DNA of 64,000 bases. Source: Asterochloris sp. CNOR1. Taxonomy: Eukaryota; Chlorophyta; Trebouxiophyceae; Trebouxiales; Trebouxiaceae. The notes under the pieces were generated by a model, which saw nothing but the letters and a program-made list of their open reading frames with translations, was not told the DNA's origin and did no database searches. How positions within the stretch are numbered: position 1 is the first letter of the stretch; every line of letters begins with the position of its first letter. Made by a program: the position numbers and the translations under genes. Shown one piece after another: positions 1-12,111 of this stretch. The stretch is taken from NCBI GenBank assembly GCA_963969365.1, contig OZ017752.1, positions 1,426,001-1,490,000 on the forward strand, given 5' to 3'.

Positions 1-396
1 AGAGAGCCTCCTCGCCATTTTGCAGGCTGGCCGCACTTGTGTTGAGCCAGTTCCGGCTAAAGCTATCCTGCAGCCCCAATCGAGAGTATCAGAGAGATTG
101 CTGCACAGCGACAGTTTGCTGCACCCAAGGCCTCTGTGCCTGGGGGCCTCAAAGTTACCTGGCTGGCCTGCAACTTTTCATTTATAGCTTCTGGGTCGAA
201 AGGGTTCATTCTGAAGGCCCCTGGCAGTCAGTTAACACGAAGGCTGATATGCACGATGAGCCCACATCCTCATGTTCAAAGGTCTTCCTGTGCCAACACT
301 CTCGATCGCGCATCGCCAGATTACAATGAACTGCTCAGCAGATAACCAGCCTGCAATGTCCAGAGATAGAAAGCAAGTTGCATTGATGCCCAGGCA
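1..396. other. Left-edge stretch with no recognised gene
   Basis: Short reading frames occur in several frames, but none shows a recognisable family, a coherent splice pattern or a clear start. The stretch probably holds the upstream region of COQ2 and possibly the end of a gene lying outside the window. Confidence 0.4.
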
Positions 397-2910
397 ATGC
401 AGCGGCGCCTAGCCCGGCTAGTCTGCTCCCCTCAAGTGGCTGGCGTCCTCATTAATGGCAGAACCCAGTCGCCTGTGCTGCACGCTGTGGCACAGGTAGC
501 ACTGATCAATCCGGGTTCACAGTGCAGCAAGGGTCCTGCCTGGGCCACCCCTACATGGGAGCCGTGGTGTGCAATCGCACAACAGGCAGGTCTCCCCTGT
601 TGATGACGTCTCTGCCCGCAGTTGATCCCTTGCTCATGCTGTGTCGTTGACGCTGCAGCCGCTGGGTTCACACCAGACTCCACCACAGCAGCCTGAAAAT
701 GCGCGGGGAGCGCAGCCAGGCAGCTCGCACAAGCCAGATCTCACCTATGAGGACAGCCTGCCATCCCCGCCTCTGTCCTGGGTGGACAGATACCTGCCTG
801 GTGGCTTGAGACCGTACGCTCACCTCATGCGGCTAGACAAGCCAATCGGTGTGAGATGCAGACGGCATCCCCTTCCTGCACTCAGCCTCCAGGACTCGAC
901 TCTGTGCGCCTTCCAGAGGTCTTCATAAGCTCCAGATATCCCCAACCCTTGTGCCTATGTAGCACCATGTCATCGCAAACTCAGCACCAGCAAGGTGTCA
1001 GGAGCTTGTAATCTGAGGCGTCTCTTCTGCAGGCACCTGGCTCCTGGCATGGCCCTGCTTCTGGAGCATTGCCCTGGCTGCTCCCCCGGGCAGTCTGCCA
1101 GACTTCAAGATGCTAACCCTATTTGGCGCAGGCGCCATCCTGCTGCGGGGTGCTGGCTGCACAGTGAATGACCTGTGGGATCGTGACTTGGACAGCAAGG
1201 TGCAGCGGACCCGGGGGCGCCCCCTGGCCAGCAGGGCCCTCAGCGTCCCACAGGCCATTGGTGAGCAGGGCTGTTGTCTGTGAGGGTTTCTGTCGCCTGT
1301 ATGCTGCTGGTTACAGGCCATCAATAGGCACTACTGGTGGTTGCAAGGGCTGGCTTTCTATGTTCTGCTGGCCATTCTGGCCTTGAGCATCCCCAAGCAG
1401 GCTGGTGACTGTGACTGCTGCTGCTTTGAATGCTGCCGAACATGCTGGGACCTTGCTGTGGCACAGCCAGAGACCAAACAAGTGGAGGGTTCTGTCGTAC
1501 AAAGATGCCAGCACTGCTTGGGCTGCTGGAAGTGCTTGACCGCTCACTGTGCCTGCTGGACCCTGTGCCCTGCCGTGCAGGACAGGCTGCCTGGGGGGCC
1601 AGCTGATGCTGGGGCTGGGAGTCTTGCTGCAGCTGAATGACTACTCCAAGCTGCTGGGAGCCAGCTCCCTGCTGCTGGTGTGCACCTACCCACTGCTCAA
1701 GAGAGTCACCTATTGGGTGAGCGCTCATCCTCCTCTGTGCCTGTGCCGCAGAAAGCTTTGTGCTTGCATGCATTAGTGTCAGCTGTGCCTGCTTGTCTGA
1801 AGAGCTGTCCAGCCCTCTCAGTCCAGGAGCAGGCTGCTACACCAGCAGTTTGACCTTTGCCTCCGCCCTGCGCTGCCTCCGTCTGCCTGTGTTGGCAGGC
1901 AGAGCTCTCAGCTCTGACCCACCCTCGCTGGGCGGCTGCTGCCTGCAGCCCCAAGCATACCTGGGCCTGACCTTCAACTGGGGAGCCCTGCTGGGAGGGG
2001 CAGCTGTGCAGGGCACGTGCGACTGGAGCGTGCTCCTGCCCCTGTACGCTCATGGCGTCTGCTGGACACTGGTTTACGACACCATATATGCCCACCAGGT
2101 GCGCCTTTCTCAGAGGAGGCCGCCAATCGCATCAAGAGAATGCAGCCCGTTGGCAGACTAAGGACGGGGTGGCTTGCTTGGCACGGACGTCAGAAGTTGT
2201 GTGTATCCAGCACCGTTGGGGCGCACAATATGGAGGGCAGACATGGATGCAAACAGTGTTCTGCCTGGTGCCTGCAGCCCTTCAGTGCTGGACATCCATG
2301 CTGACCCCGGTCCTGTATGGGAGTGTGAAATGTATGTGAGCGATGCTGTGCTGCAGGACAAGCATGATGATGCGTTAGTCGGCATCAAGTCTACTGCGCT
2401 CCTGTTTGGACAGAGCAGCAAGGCCATCATGGGCGGCTTTGCAGCTGGCAGCATCATCCTGCTGGGGTGCACAGGTGGGGCCTTGTATTTCGCATGGCAA
2501 GTGGGGTGGCCAGTCGCAAAGTGCACCCTGGCACTATTGTGACTGGCAGAGTAGAGGGGCAACTATGCTGCAGCGCTGCAGCTGCCTCTCTGCGTGCACA
2601 GTCAGCAGCAGCAATGCTAGCAGCTGCTGGCAGCAATGCATACAGGGGAGCGAGGATGCTGTGCCTGCCTTCACAGCCACGGCAGCAGTGCGAGTTGCTG
2701 CTTCGTGAGGCATTGCAGCTTGCAGGCTACGCGGCTGGAGCTGGGGTGATGTACTACATCAGCTGTGGGGCAGCAGCGGGGCATTATGCCTGGCAGCTGT
2801 ACACTGTCAATCTTGATTCAAGAGAGGACTGCATGGCCACATTTGTGTCAAACAAGTGGTTTGGCGCCATTGTGTTCTCTGGAATAGTATTGGACAAGCT
2901 GCTGACGTGA
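397..2910 (+). CDS. COQ2: 4-hydroxybenzoate polyprenyltransferase COQ2 (UbiA family), mitochondrial
   Basis: Attaches the polyprenyl tail to 4-hydroxybenzoate in mitochondrial ubiquinone synthesis. Seven exons chain in phase: 397-495, 659-848, 1033-1260, 1586-1716, 1949-2098, 2357-2474 and 2726-2910, giving 366 residues. The first Asp-rich prenyl-diphosphate motif is [20 protein letters not shown]. The second is [13 protein letters not shown], directly after YDTIYAHQ; a splice junction falls between these two pieces. Several hydrophobic segments fit the UbiA fold. The first exon (starting [12 protein letters not shown]) is Arg-rich with no acidic residues, as expected of a mitochondrial presequence, which supports the start at 397. 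That exon is inferred from phase alone and is the least certain. The gene ends tail to tail with DUR3. The family assignment is secure; the 5' exon is moderately so. Confidence 0.9.
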
Positions 2911-3618
2911 TGCGTAGCATGAATCGAAATGAGGATGAGGTGATGCGAAACACATGTTTCTTGAGGGAGCAACATCATCAGAGCTTCTCAGATGACGCTG
3001 CACTCCAGCTGCAATGTTCAAAGATGCAAACAGCCTGTATCCAGACAGTGTGCCTAGGGGTACCGCCCCCACTAGCTGCTTGTGCTTCTACATCTGCAAG
3101 CCCAGCAGAGGGATTCATATGGATGCAGTGCTGCACCCTAAAACACCTATTGCTCTGTCCATACAGCACTCCATGTGGACATCCTGTATGTTGATACTGC
3201 TGCTTTTTAAACTGTGAGTTAGCCCTGCTTACATTCCACCCAGCACTGACGTTCATGTTATAGAAACAGGTTCAACAAAGACTAAGAGATGAAGGGGAAA
3301 GAAGTCAGCAGCTGCAGCACATAGTTTGTGGTACAGAATTTGGAGTGCAGTCTGGGGTGGTCATGCCCTCATGTGAAGTAATCAGGTTGGGTCTATGACT
3401 TACTGAAATCGAGCACGCAACTCAGCTATTGTGTGACGCAGCTGGATGCATGGAATGATGTTGCCCTGTGGCCGTCAGGAAGCAATGGGATTTGAGGTAT
3501 ATGGATGGACATGTGCTGCTGGCTGGAAGAGGTGAGTGGGCCAATATACCGCATCAGCTGGGCCATGCACTGTGCATTAAAATAGTCTGGATCAGAAAAT
3601 TCTGGGTTGGGTTGCTGC
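2911..3618. other. Convergent intergenic region between COQ2 and DUR3
   Basis: About 700 bases between the two stop codons. It presumably holds both 3' untranslated regions. It is more AT-rich than the flanking exons and I see no supported gene in it. Confidence 0.5.
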
Positions 3619-6600
3619 TTAGACTACAGAAGCCTTTGCGTTGCTGTCAGCCTTGCCCTTGGTCTCATGCAGACCTTTCACGGAGTCATCCATGTTGTGG
3701 TGTGGCTGGTGTGTCTTCATGGGCGTGCCATTGGCGTCCAAGGTGTCAGGATCATCTGCAGCAGCATTAAGGGGTTGATCTTGCTTGGTCCAATTTTCTC
3801 AACAGACACAGGGTGCCAAAGCTGGTGTGTCTTAGGAGCGTGCCATTGTACGAAAAGCCCAGCTGAGCTGCAGCACGGGAGAGATGGTGTGAGATCCTGA
3901 GCAGGCACAAGGTGCAAAGTTTGTGCGTACCGAGCACAGCACAGCACTAGCAATTGCATGCAAATTCACTTGTTGCTAGAAACATCAGGCACGCTCATGC
4001 TGCCGAAATGACGCACCCCTGTGGCAGGGGAGAGGCGGTGCTGCCAGGCGGACTCTTGACTTTTCTTTTGAAATCAAGGTTGCAGCTAGGCTGACTAAGA
4101 CACCGAGCTGAGCTGGACATGCTGCTGTGCCACCTGCCTGCTGTATGGGCACAGCACTCGTTGCAGACACCCCAGGCAGGACGGTGACAACACTGCAGCG
4201 GCATCATGTGTGCGCACAGCGTGGGCAGGTGAGCAATTGCAGTCAGCATTGCCAGGTTGAGCTCTACAGGGGCAGAGCACTACAGGGGCAGCCCATGATG
4301 GCACCGCACCATGCTCAGCGCCCATGACCTCTGCCACAGTCTTGCGACGGAAGACTGCAATCATGACATGGCGGGCCTCCCAAAGGGGCAGGAAGATGCC
4401 CCACACAGCACCTGCACAGACACTGACATCATATGTTCAGAGACACACAGGCTTGAGCATAGCCCCTGCTCAGCACTGGGCAACATCTTCCAGCAAGGCC
4501 CTGAGCTGAGACTTGAGCGGGGTGTGCGCTGACATGACACAAGTGCCCACCAATGAGGTACATCATGAAGGCCAACACGATCTGGAAGGTGAAGTACTTG
4601 TAGTTATAGTCATCTGCAGGCAGGGCAGTTTTTTGCAGACGGTCACAGCCTGACTGGAGGGCAAGGGAGTGCAGCCAATCGACTGAAATCCAATTGCCGG
4701 CACTGTGATCCGACGCCAACCAGATATGACTGACTGGCAGGTCAGCAACCTCTGAAATTGGCAGGGTGCAGATCCCTGCTTGCTGGAGCATCAGAGAAGG
4801 CCATCTTAACCTGCTGGCGCAAAGCAGCTCACATGCCGGCAGGGGCTGGGCAGATGTAGCAGGGGCATCATGGCACACAGCGCCTTACTTGCTGGCAGGG
4901 TCAATAAGGGCCACACGAACATGATCAGGGTGACGACCACGGCCACGATGGCCCAGACAGGGCGCCGCGCGCGGCCGATCTCCTTCCTCTCTGCGTCCAG
5001 CAGCTCCTGGGAGGCCTCGAGCTCGGTCACCTGGGACTTGGACATGGACAGCGACTTGGCGCGAGCCTGCAGGGAGCACACGCAGCTGTTTAATTTTCAG
5101 TTAAAAAGAAGCCAATGGCTGGGCAAAGCAGCAGAGATGGTCAGGGTGGCACGCCTAAGCTGTGCACCCACACTTTGCCACGGGAAACCAGTACAGGGGT
5201 CGGTGCCGCTTGGGCCTTTCTGCTGAACCAGCAGCGGCTGCACAACCCCACTTGAGGAGAGCCACCTGCGAAACATTTCATAGCATGCAGCTGGGCTGGC
5301 TAGGCTGCTACGTGAGCACTCACGAAGGTGCCCACCAGCTCGCATGAGCCTGCACTCATCCAACATTGAGCACAAAACTGTCACACAGTAAAATGGGAGC
5401 TCACAGCCAGCTGGTGCTGCCATGCAAACAGGTGTAGAGCACAGGCAGCACAAGCTGACCTGCTGAGGTCAAACGGGAATGCTCACCTCCGCCTGAGCAG
5501 TGGTGATCTCTGTGTCCAAGCGGGCCCAGTCAAACAGGCCGCGCTTGTCAGGTAGGACAAAGCTGAGGATGATGGACAGGAAAAGGCTGGTGCCCAGGGA
5601 CACCACGTTGCCGCAGATGAGGGGCGTGTTCAAGCCTGTGGTTGCCACTGTGACCGCGCCAAAGGCAATCTTGGAGTAGGACAGCCAGGAGATGATGCCA
5701 AAGGTGCTGCCTGTGATGGCCGCTGCAGCAGGGAGGCGGAAGCAGGGCATCAGTGATTGGCTGTCATTGGTGCAGCCAGGGAAGGCAGCGCCACTCCCTT
5801 CTCACAGTTACGGCTGAACCAGACTAATTGCATGCACCCTGCAACTCCTGAGGGCAGCCCAGAGGTGCAACTGCTGGTCACAGGTCTCCTTTGACAGACG
5901 TGCCAGGCCAGGTTGACACCCATGCAGCCTGCATGGAACTGCAGGGGCGTCCTGGACATGACCGACGTCTGCTGTGTGGACACATGATATACACGGGGGT
6001 CTTCTGTCAGCAGTTGGAGGCAGAGCGCTCACCAATAGGGGCAGCCAGGCTGGAGCACCTGCGCCAGAGGACAGCCATGGCCAGGGGCGGCACTGCGCCA
6101 CCCACAATGACACCTGCAGGAAAGGACACTGGTTGAGGCGCTGCTGCTGCTAGAATGCAGAGCCGGCCACAAGTCATGGGCCTTCAGGCACTGCAACTGC
6201 CTGGAGGTGCTCACCAATGACAGTAATCAGCCAGTTGACATTGATGTGGGCTGCCTGCAGCAGACAGGGCAAAAGTTAGGTCCACCTGGCGCATGTGTTG
6301 CCCTACAGCTCAGTGCCCGTGCAGCAGCTCGTGACACTGGCTGCTGTCACCTGTACGACTGTCATTGCCAGTCCCATGACAATGGCCCACACGCCAACTC
6401 CACACCTTGAAATCCACACAAGCTTCTCCCCAGAGGCCTGCATGCAAGCAGGCTAGGCAGTCATGTCGTGGAAAGGCAAAGGGTGGCTGTCTGCAAACCA
6501 GCATCACATACAGTAAAGTCTTCAGCAGCCTTGGTGAGCAGAGTGAGACATAATCGCCAATCGAAACGGAAAGGATAGGAGTGTGGCCAACCTTTGGGCT

Positions 6601-9600
6601 GATGTAGGGTCGGTAGACGTCGAAGGTAAAGAGACTAGAGACAGCCACCTGCAGTCAAAAGCAGCAGTCCTCACACAAAGCCTGTGGGCAGCTCAAAGCA
6701 CAACCTGGTTCAAGCTAGCAGTCAATACTGAGAAAGCACTTCAGCAATTTGGCACAGGCAGTGCATTGAGCAGCAGCCATATGAGCATGCAGAAGTTTGG
6801 GCAGAGGCTGGATCAAGCAGCACCCTGAGATGAGAGCAGGCGCCCAGATGAGACATGCTTGTTCCCAATTGAGCAGCACCCACCATCTCACTGGCTCCTG
6901 AGGAGGTGACTGCCATGAAGGCAATGGCAATGACCAGAACTGAGCCTGCCTTGCCTAGAATCACGTCTGCTGCAGCAGGCATGACCAGCCCAGACAGCGC
7001 ATCCTCAGTCGTAATCTGCATCAAAACCAGAATACAAACATGTTACCACAGGCCTATGCCTCAGGAGGCCCGACGTCACCAGCACGCCAGCAGACCATGC
7101 TGCTGAGGCAGCAGAGCCAGGCCATGTCTCAGGTAACTGCAGAAGGACGGCCTTCATAACTGAAAGGGGCCTGCGCCTGTGCGATCGCAAGTGTGCAGTC
7201 CCATGCCACAGGTAGTCTTCAGAGGCACAGCAGCCCTCCTTAGCTGCCTTATGGCAGCCTTCTGGCCCCGCTGTGTCAGTGCAGGCGTGCATAGAACAGC
7301 AGCCACTGTGTGGAATTGCAGTACACCCTTCTGACTGCACCATGGCAGCCTTCAGCCACTGCCAACTGCGCAGCACCATGCCGTAGAGCCACAGAAACCT
7401 ACAAGGGCCAGTTGTCCTGGAGGCAGCTCACCGGAATGTCCAAAGTCAGCGCAAGGGTACCCAGGCATATGGGGAGACAATAGATGATGGCCAAGAACAG
7501 GAAGGCGCCCAGGAAGTACCCCTTCACGGCTTGAGTGGCCTTGGCAGCAATGGCTGACTGCCTGCAAGCCAGCAGCGGGGCCGGTCAGCAGCAATTCAGG
7601 GCTTCAAGCCTGGAGCTCACAGGCTGCCTTGTAGGACCATGCTGATGTCTCTGTGGATGTGCAGGCAGCATATTTCAAAGCCCAGCGCAGAGCACAACAG
7701 CCCTGGAAGCTAACTGGCTGATAAGGTGGCACTGCCACAATTATGAAGAGCCATAGCAGGGCAGCCATTGCACGCAGGTTGCATGCCCTGCTGGCCGCAG
7801 GTGCCACAACTTCTGTAGAGATGAGGTTGGTGAGGCCTGCTCACCAGTAGCTCTGGTCCACCAACATCTGGGACAGGGCTGAAGTGAAGAAGATGACCTC
7901 AAACTGAAGACCTCCATCTGACCACCTGTAATGCAGTGAGGGGCCTCAGGTAGGAGAAAGGTACAGGAGGAACAGGAACCTCCAAGCTCAAGTGGGTAAG
8001 GAGATTGGATGGTGAGCAAAGCTCTGCTGGCAGCCGCAACAGAGTGCAGCAGGATGTTACCTCATACATGACAATAAACTGCTGCCAGCAGGAGCTCCTG
8101 CCCAGCTCATAAGCAATGTGCAGGGCGGCCACAAAGAAGCCCTGCTCACCAACAGAAGAGCCAGCACAAAGCAATGGCGGTGCACATGTTCACACCTCAC
8201 ATGCAGCATGGAAGAGCTTGCAGGGAGGGACAGCCTGCTCAGCAATGGCCATGAGCTTACAAACTGCGAGCCAGCAGGCAGTGAGGGCTGCTTACATGGT
8301 CTTATAGCTGCCGCCCTGGTTGCCAGTCACAGGAATGGCATCTTTCAGCGTGTTGAGGCGCTCCCAGTACTGCAGAAAGCAAGTGGGTGTCTGTGTAGAG
8401 TGGGACGTACCAGGACTCAAGCAGACAAGAGTAGGCAGGCAGACAGACTACATCAGATCTAGGCCCAAGGATTCGGGGGGGTGGATTCTTTTTTGGCAGA
8501 CCGCACTGGCACAACTGGCAACATGGTGGTGGTTGCTGCTTCACAACAGACGCACCGTTCTGAGGTTGCCCACAGGATTGCCAGGCACAAAGGTCTTGAA
8601 CAGAAAGATGCCTGTCACAACGTAGACAACAACCTGCACAGCAGGTGCAACACTCAGTGGGGTTGGTCGCACCAAGCAGTGGACAGCAGCAGAGCCAGCT
8701 AGCATTCAGACATGATGGTGGGCACTCACTGTGTGGAGGTAAGCTGTTGTGAAAGTGGCCTGCAGTGCAGACATTTACATGTGAGGGTACCAACACCTGG
8801 CTGCCATGATGTGATCATTGCACACAGAGCAGAGCAGTCACGAAGCCAGATGGAAGCAATGGCAGCCTCTCTACCTTAAGACCTGCAGACATTGGAACTC
8901 TTGTCAGCAGAGCCTGGGTGATTCTTAGACGAAGCTGCTGCGCAGGCAGGGCTTGTAGATCAGGAGCTTTCAGAAGTCTCACCTCCCACACAGGCATACA
9001 CTGTGATGCCAATGGGAATGATGTCTGCAGATCCCAGGGACATGTCAGCAATGTAAGGAGTAGCTGAGCACCCAAGTAAAATGCAGCCAATCTGCACATC
9101 AGCAATACTTACAGCCCATGGCATATGTGCTGGTGCCGCTGAGGGTGTTCACGAGCGCCACACAGCCTTGCAGCATGGAGGTTGACACCAGAAGGTTGGT
9201 TACGATGCCAAAGAAGAAGAAGGTCTGCAGTCAGCACCAGTCCTTGTCACAAGAGCGTGTCTTGATACAGAGATTGGGGGTGATGACAGGGGAGTTTGCA
9301 GCAGAGCAGGGCAGCATGGGACACCATGTGTCAAGCATGCTAGGCAGCTCACCATATGAGCAAAGGTGCCCCAGCGGACTTTCACACTGCACCAGGAAAG
9401 GACACGAGATGAGCAGGCTGCAGTGCATATACTTATGCAATGTGCCTGGCGGCCAGTACAGATTATGATGTAGAGTTCAGTGCCACTTACATCTCCAGCA
9501 TGGTGTGGGCCTTGGGGGCTCTGTATTTCAGCTCCAATGCAATGACAGCAAAAATGAACACAATTGCTGCGTCGTTGGCTGCAAACCTGCAGTAGGACAT

Positions 9601-10447
9601 GGCAGTCTTTCAGAACTGACTTGCCAGCTGAACGACATAGAAGCAAGCAGGGCAGCAGTACATACCAGTAAGCTCCTGAAAGACCGTAGAACCTGCATCA
9701 CAGCAAGGGCTCAGCTTCCTATGAGACAATCTGCAGCTTTATCATGACGTGCCACACTCACCAGCCGTAGCTCACACTCTGCAAAAGAATAGAGGCCCAT
9801 GTCCACTTGGCCACCACATCCATGGCTGCAGCCCAGACATGCTCAAAGATCAGCACATCAGCGCTGTAGTGATGTGATCAATGGGGCAAGTAGATCAGCG
9901 CGATCAGAAAGTGGCTGGAAGCGCTACAACCCACCCAGCAGGCCCGTCTTGATGCTGCGCCCAGCCACATTGAACTGCTCTGTGTCATACTTCATGCCAG
10001 CGAACCTGCACAGGATGAGCAGTATCTGTATGTGCAGCAACAGCTGCATGCATAGGCCTGCAGCGCAAAGTGGCTGTGCCGGAATTCACACAGAGTCCTG
10101 CTGCATGCACAAGCCAGCAACGCAAACTTGTGATGCAGCGCTCACTTGATGTCCACCCACACCAGGAAGACAGCAAATGCGGCAAAGAGTGCACTGAAGC
10201 CAATAATGATGGCCCAGCCTGCTCCCTGTGGCAGCAGCTTGGTGCCGCTGGGCCCTTGCCAAAAGCTGGGCCACTGCAGCCCTGTGGCAGGGTCAGACCT
10301 GCAGAGACACACGCCGCTTTGGTGCCCTCCTTGGGTGTCGCTTCTGAGACCTCTGGATTCCAGCGACATTATTGTGCGACGTTACTAAGCAAGTGCTGAC
10401 CAGTCCATGATGCCAAACACGTTGGGGGTGGGCTCCTCTTCCGCCAT
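3619..10447 (-). CDS. DUR3: DUR3-type urea-proton symporter (sodium:solute symporter superfamily)
   Basis: High-affinity urea uptake across the plasma membrane. The start is MAEEEPTPN at 10447. Exon 1 (10401-10447) and exon 2 (10146-10298) join in phase, and exon 2 carries a transmembrane segment (AIIIGFSALFAAFAVFLVW). The next exon (about 9949-10009) has FNVAGRSIKTGLL, typical of DUR3. An exon near 6880-7020 carries VIAIAFMAVTSSGASEMVG, the conserved superfamily helix. The end resolves as three exons, 4551-4613 (YFTFQIVLAFMMYLI), 4310-4411 (VWGIFLPLWEARHVM) and 3619-3755, all in phase. The last encodes a polar His/Asp/Lys-rich cytosolic tail ending KASVV. Many central exons (about 4870-9800) are short and I did not fix every boundary. 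The reading frame that runs on to 4095 past exon 4310-4411 is intronic read-through. Confidence 0.88.
3705..3850 (-). repeat. Degenerate copy of the start of the last DUR3 exon
   Basis: Plus-strand block GCTGGTGTGTCTT...GGCGTGCCATTG near 3710-3735 lies inside the last DUR3 exon. It recurs as GCTGGTGTGTCTT...GAGCGTGCCATTG near 3820-3848, about 110 bp upstream in gene direction, inside the last intron. The acceptor-side CTGCAG is present in both copies. Confidence 0.6.
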
Positions 10448-11247
10448 CCTGACTCCCTGTAGAGCAGCCACCATTGCCGATGTCAGCCTCAGTGGACAGC
10501 AGCAGCATGCCTCAACATGCAGAAAACGCAGCCAAGCGCTGCCACACGCTTTGCATGCGGCTGCAAGCATGGCCTGGACAGATATTGTGTCCCACTCACG
10601 CTCTGCCGTGCTGTCCACCAGGCAAGCAGTGGGGCACCACATACTCATGCCGGTTCTTATGTGCATGGATAGTGCACTGGGTAACCTGCTGGAGCTCACC
10701 GCAGTATGTCAGAGGATTCTCCCTCCTGTCCCTTCTAAAGGAAGCAAAGCTCTGCTGAGATATCAGCCAAGGGGGTTATGATGCTGGAAGTGATCAAGGC
10801 CACCACAGCTGTTGTAAAATGGCTGCGTCCTGCACCAACAAAGCACTGACTGCAACATCTGCCAGGGAAGCAGGTGCCTGCCTGCTGGTTGCACAGGCAC
10901 GGGGGCAGAAGGCAAGCAGCCAAGGGGCTGAAAGTCATTTCAAGCAGCCGCGCGCCACGGTGGGACACCAACAACAAAGCTGGGTGGCCACCCGATGCAG
11001 CAGAGAGGAAACAGGGCAGGCACATGGTCTGTACACATGGTGTGAAAATGCCTGACACAGGGGGGTCCCATGTGTTTGCCTCAGATCTGGCAACGGTTCA
11101 AGCCACATATGTACTCGGCTCACGCCAAGACTCCAGGCAGGTATATGTAGCCAGCACGTTCCTAACCCAGAGCTCACTTCGGTGGTTGGACTCCTGTAGA
11201 TGCCTGGGTCGGAGGCTGCCTGGAGTGGGCAGCTCGACTGGCCTGAC

Positions 11248-11285
11248 TAGATCTGATTACCGGTAGATATCTGATTACCGCTAGA
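11248..11285. repeat. Two-copy short direct repeat upstream of DUR3
   Basis: The ten bases CTGATTACCG occur at 11253-11262 and again at 11271-11280, each preceded by TAGAT and followed within one or two bases by TAG. The spacing of 18 bp would suit a paired protein-binding site, but it could be simple slippage. Confidence 0.6.
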
Positions 11286-11922
11286 GAGAGAAGACTGGAG
11301 CCACCAGTCGACACAAAACCACGTGAATTTGAGGGTCAGACCTATTTGATTTTGAAAGTTTGTGTCTGTATCTGAAGACTGGGGTGCTCACGGTGGCAAT
11401 GAGCCCAAGATGTAACACTCCTGGCGGCTTATTCAAAACCAGCGATCACGGACTGGGCCGCTCATAGGGACAGGAGAGTTGCTGCGGTACGGCATGCATG
11501 GACCCCTGGCTGGCATGAGAGAGATGAATGTAAAGTCAGGGATACATTGAACGGGGCCACAATGAACGGGCCTGGGGAACTGACACTCCACACATTCAAC
11601 ACTGATTGATGCCAAAGCAGCGCTACATGCACATGCCTGGCAAGCAACATCGAGAAAGGTCAGCAAAGAGGCCTGTAAAACCCTGTCCAGGTGGGTATGG
11701 ATGTTGTGCAGGTCATCAAGCTGGGGGCGATGCAGCACCATGTGCTGCTCGTCCTACATAGGTGTTGCTTGGTGAAACTTTTGCCCAGGTTCGCGTATGA
11801 TGTTGCAGTGGGTCAGCATGAAAGAGAGGTGTGCCCCATTCACAGGCGTTGATCTTTGGAATGAGCGGTGAACCAACATCTCTGCTGCTTTATTTTGTAG
11901 ATGTGTTACAAGACAGCAAGGT

Positions 11923-11948
11923 TTGGCACCACTTCTAAGTGGTGCCAA
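11923..11948. repeat. 26-bp near-perfect palindrome
   Basis: The arms TTGGCACCACTT and AAGTGGTGCCAA are perfect 12-bp complements separated by CT. The element stands in AT-rich sequence with no gene on either side for several hundred bases. Confidence 0.75.
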
Positions 11949-12111
11949 GTGTCTGGCTCTCACATGTTTGCTGAAGTCTCAAAAGTACAAGAGCTGCACT
12001 GAACTAGCCGCAAAGACTTAAGGATAAGGTCGGAAACAGATCACTCTCAGGCATGCATTATGAGAAACATATGCGCTCAACTCTTGTGGGCCCGCTACAT
12101 CTTGAGTAGAG

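Larger units (their letters stand above)
10448..12111. other. Region upstream of DUR3 with no recognised gene
   Basis: About 1.7 kb between the DUR3 start and the 3' end of the response-regulator gene, more AT-rich than its surroundings from about 11250 to 12060. Reading frames of 100 residues occur on the minus strand (10735-11058 and 11433-11741), but their products are Cys-rich and match nothing I know. The region should hold the DUR3 promoter. A short tandem repeat and a perfect palindrome lie in it and are listed separately. Confidence 0.45.

Noticed and set aside
4095-4309. Continuation of the DUR3 frame to a stop at 4095
   Set aside because: A donor at CATG|GTGCGG joins exon 4310-4411 in phase to the exon 3619-3755, which gives a more sensible hydrophilic tail.
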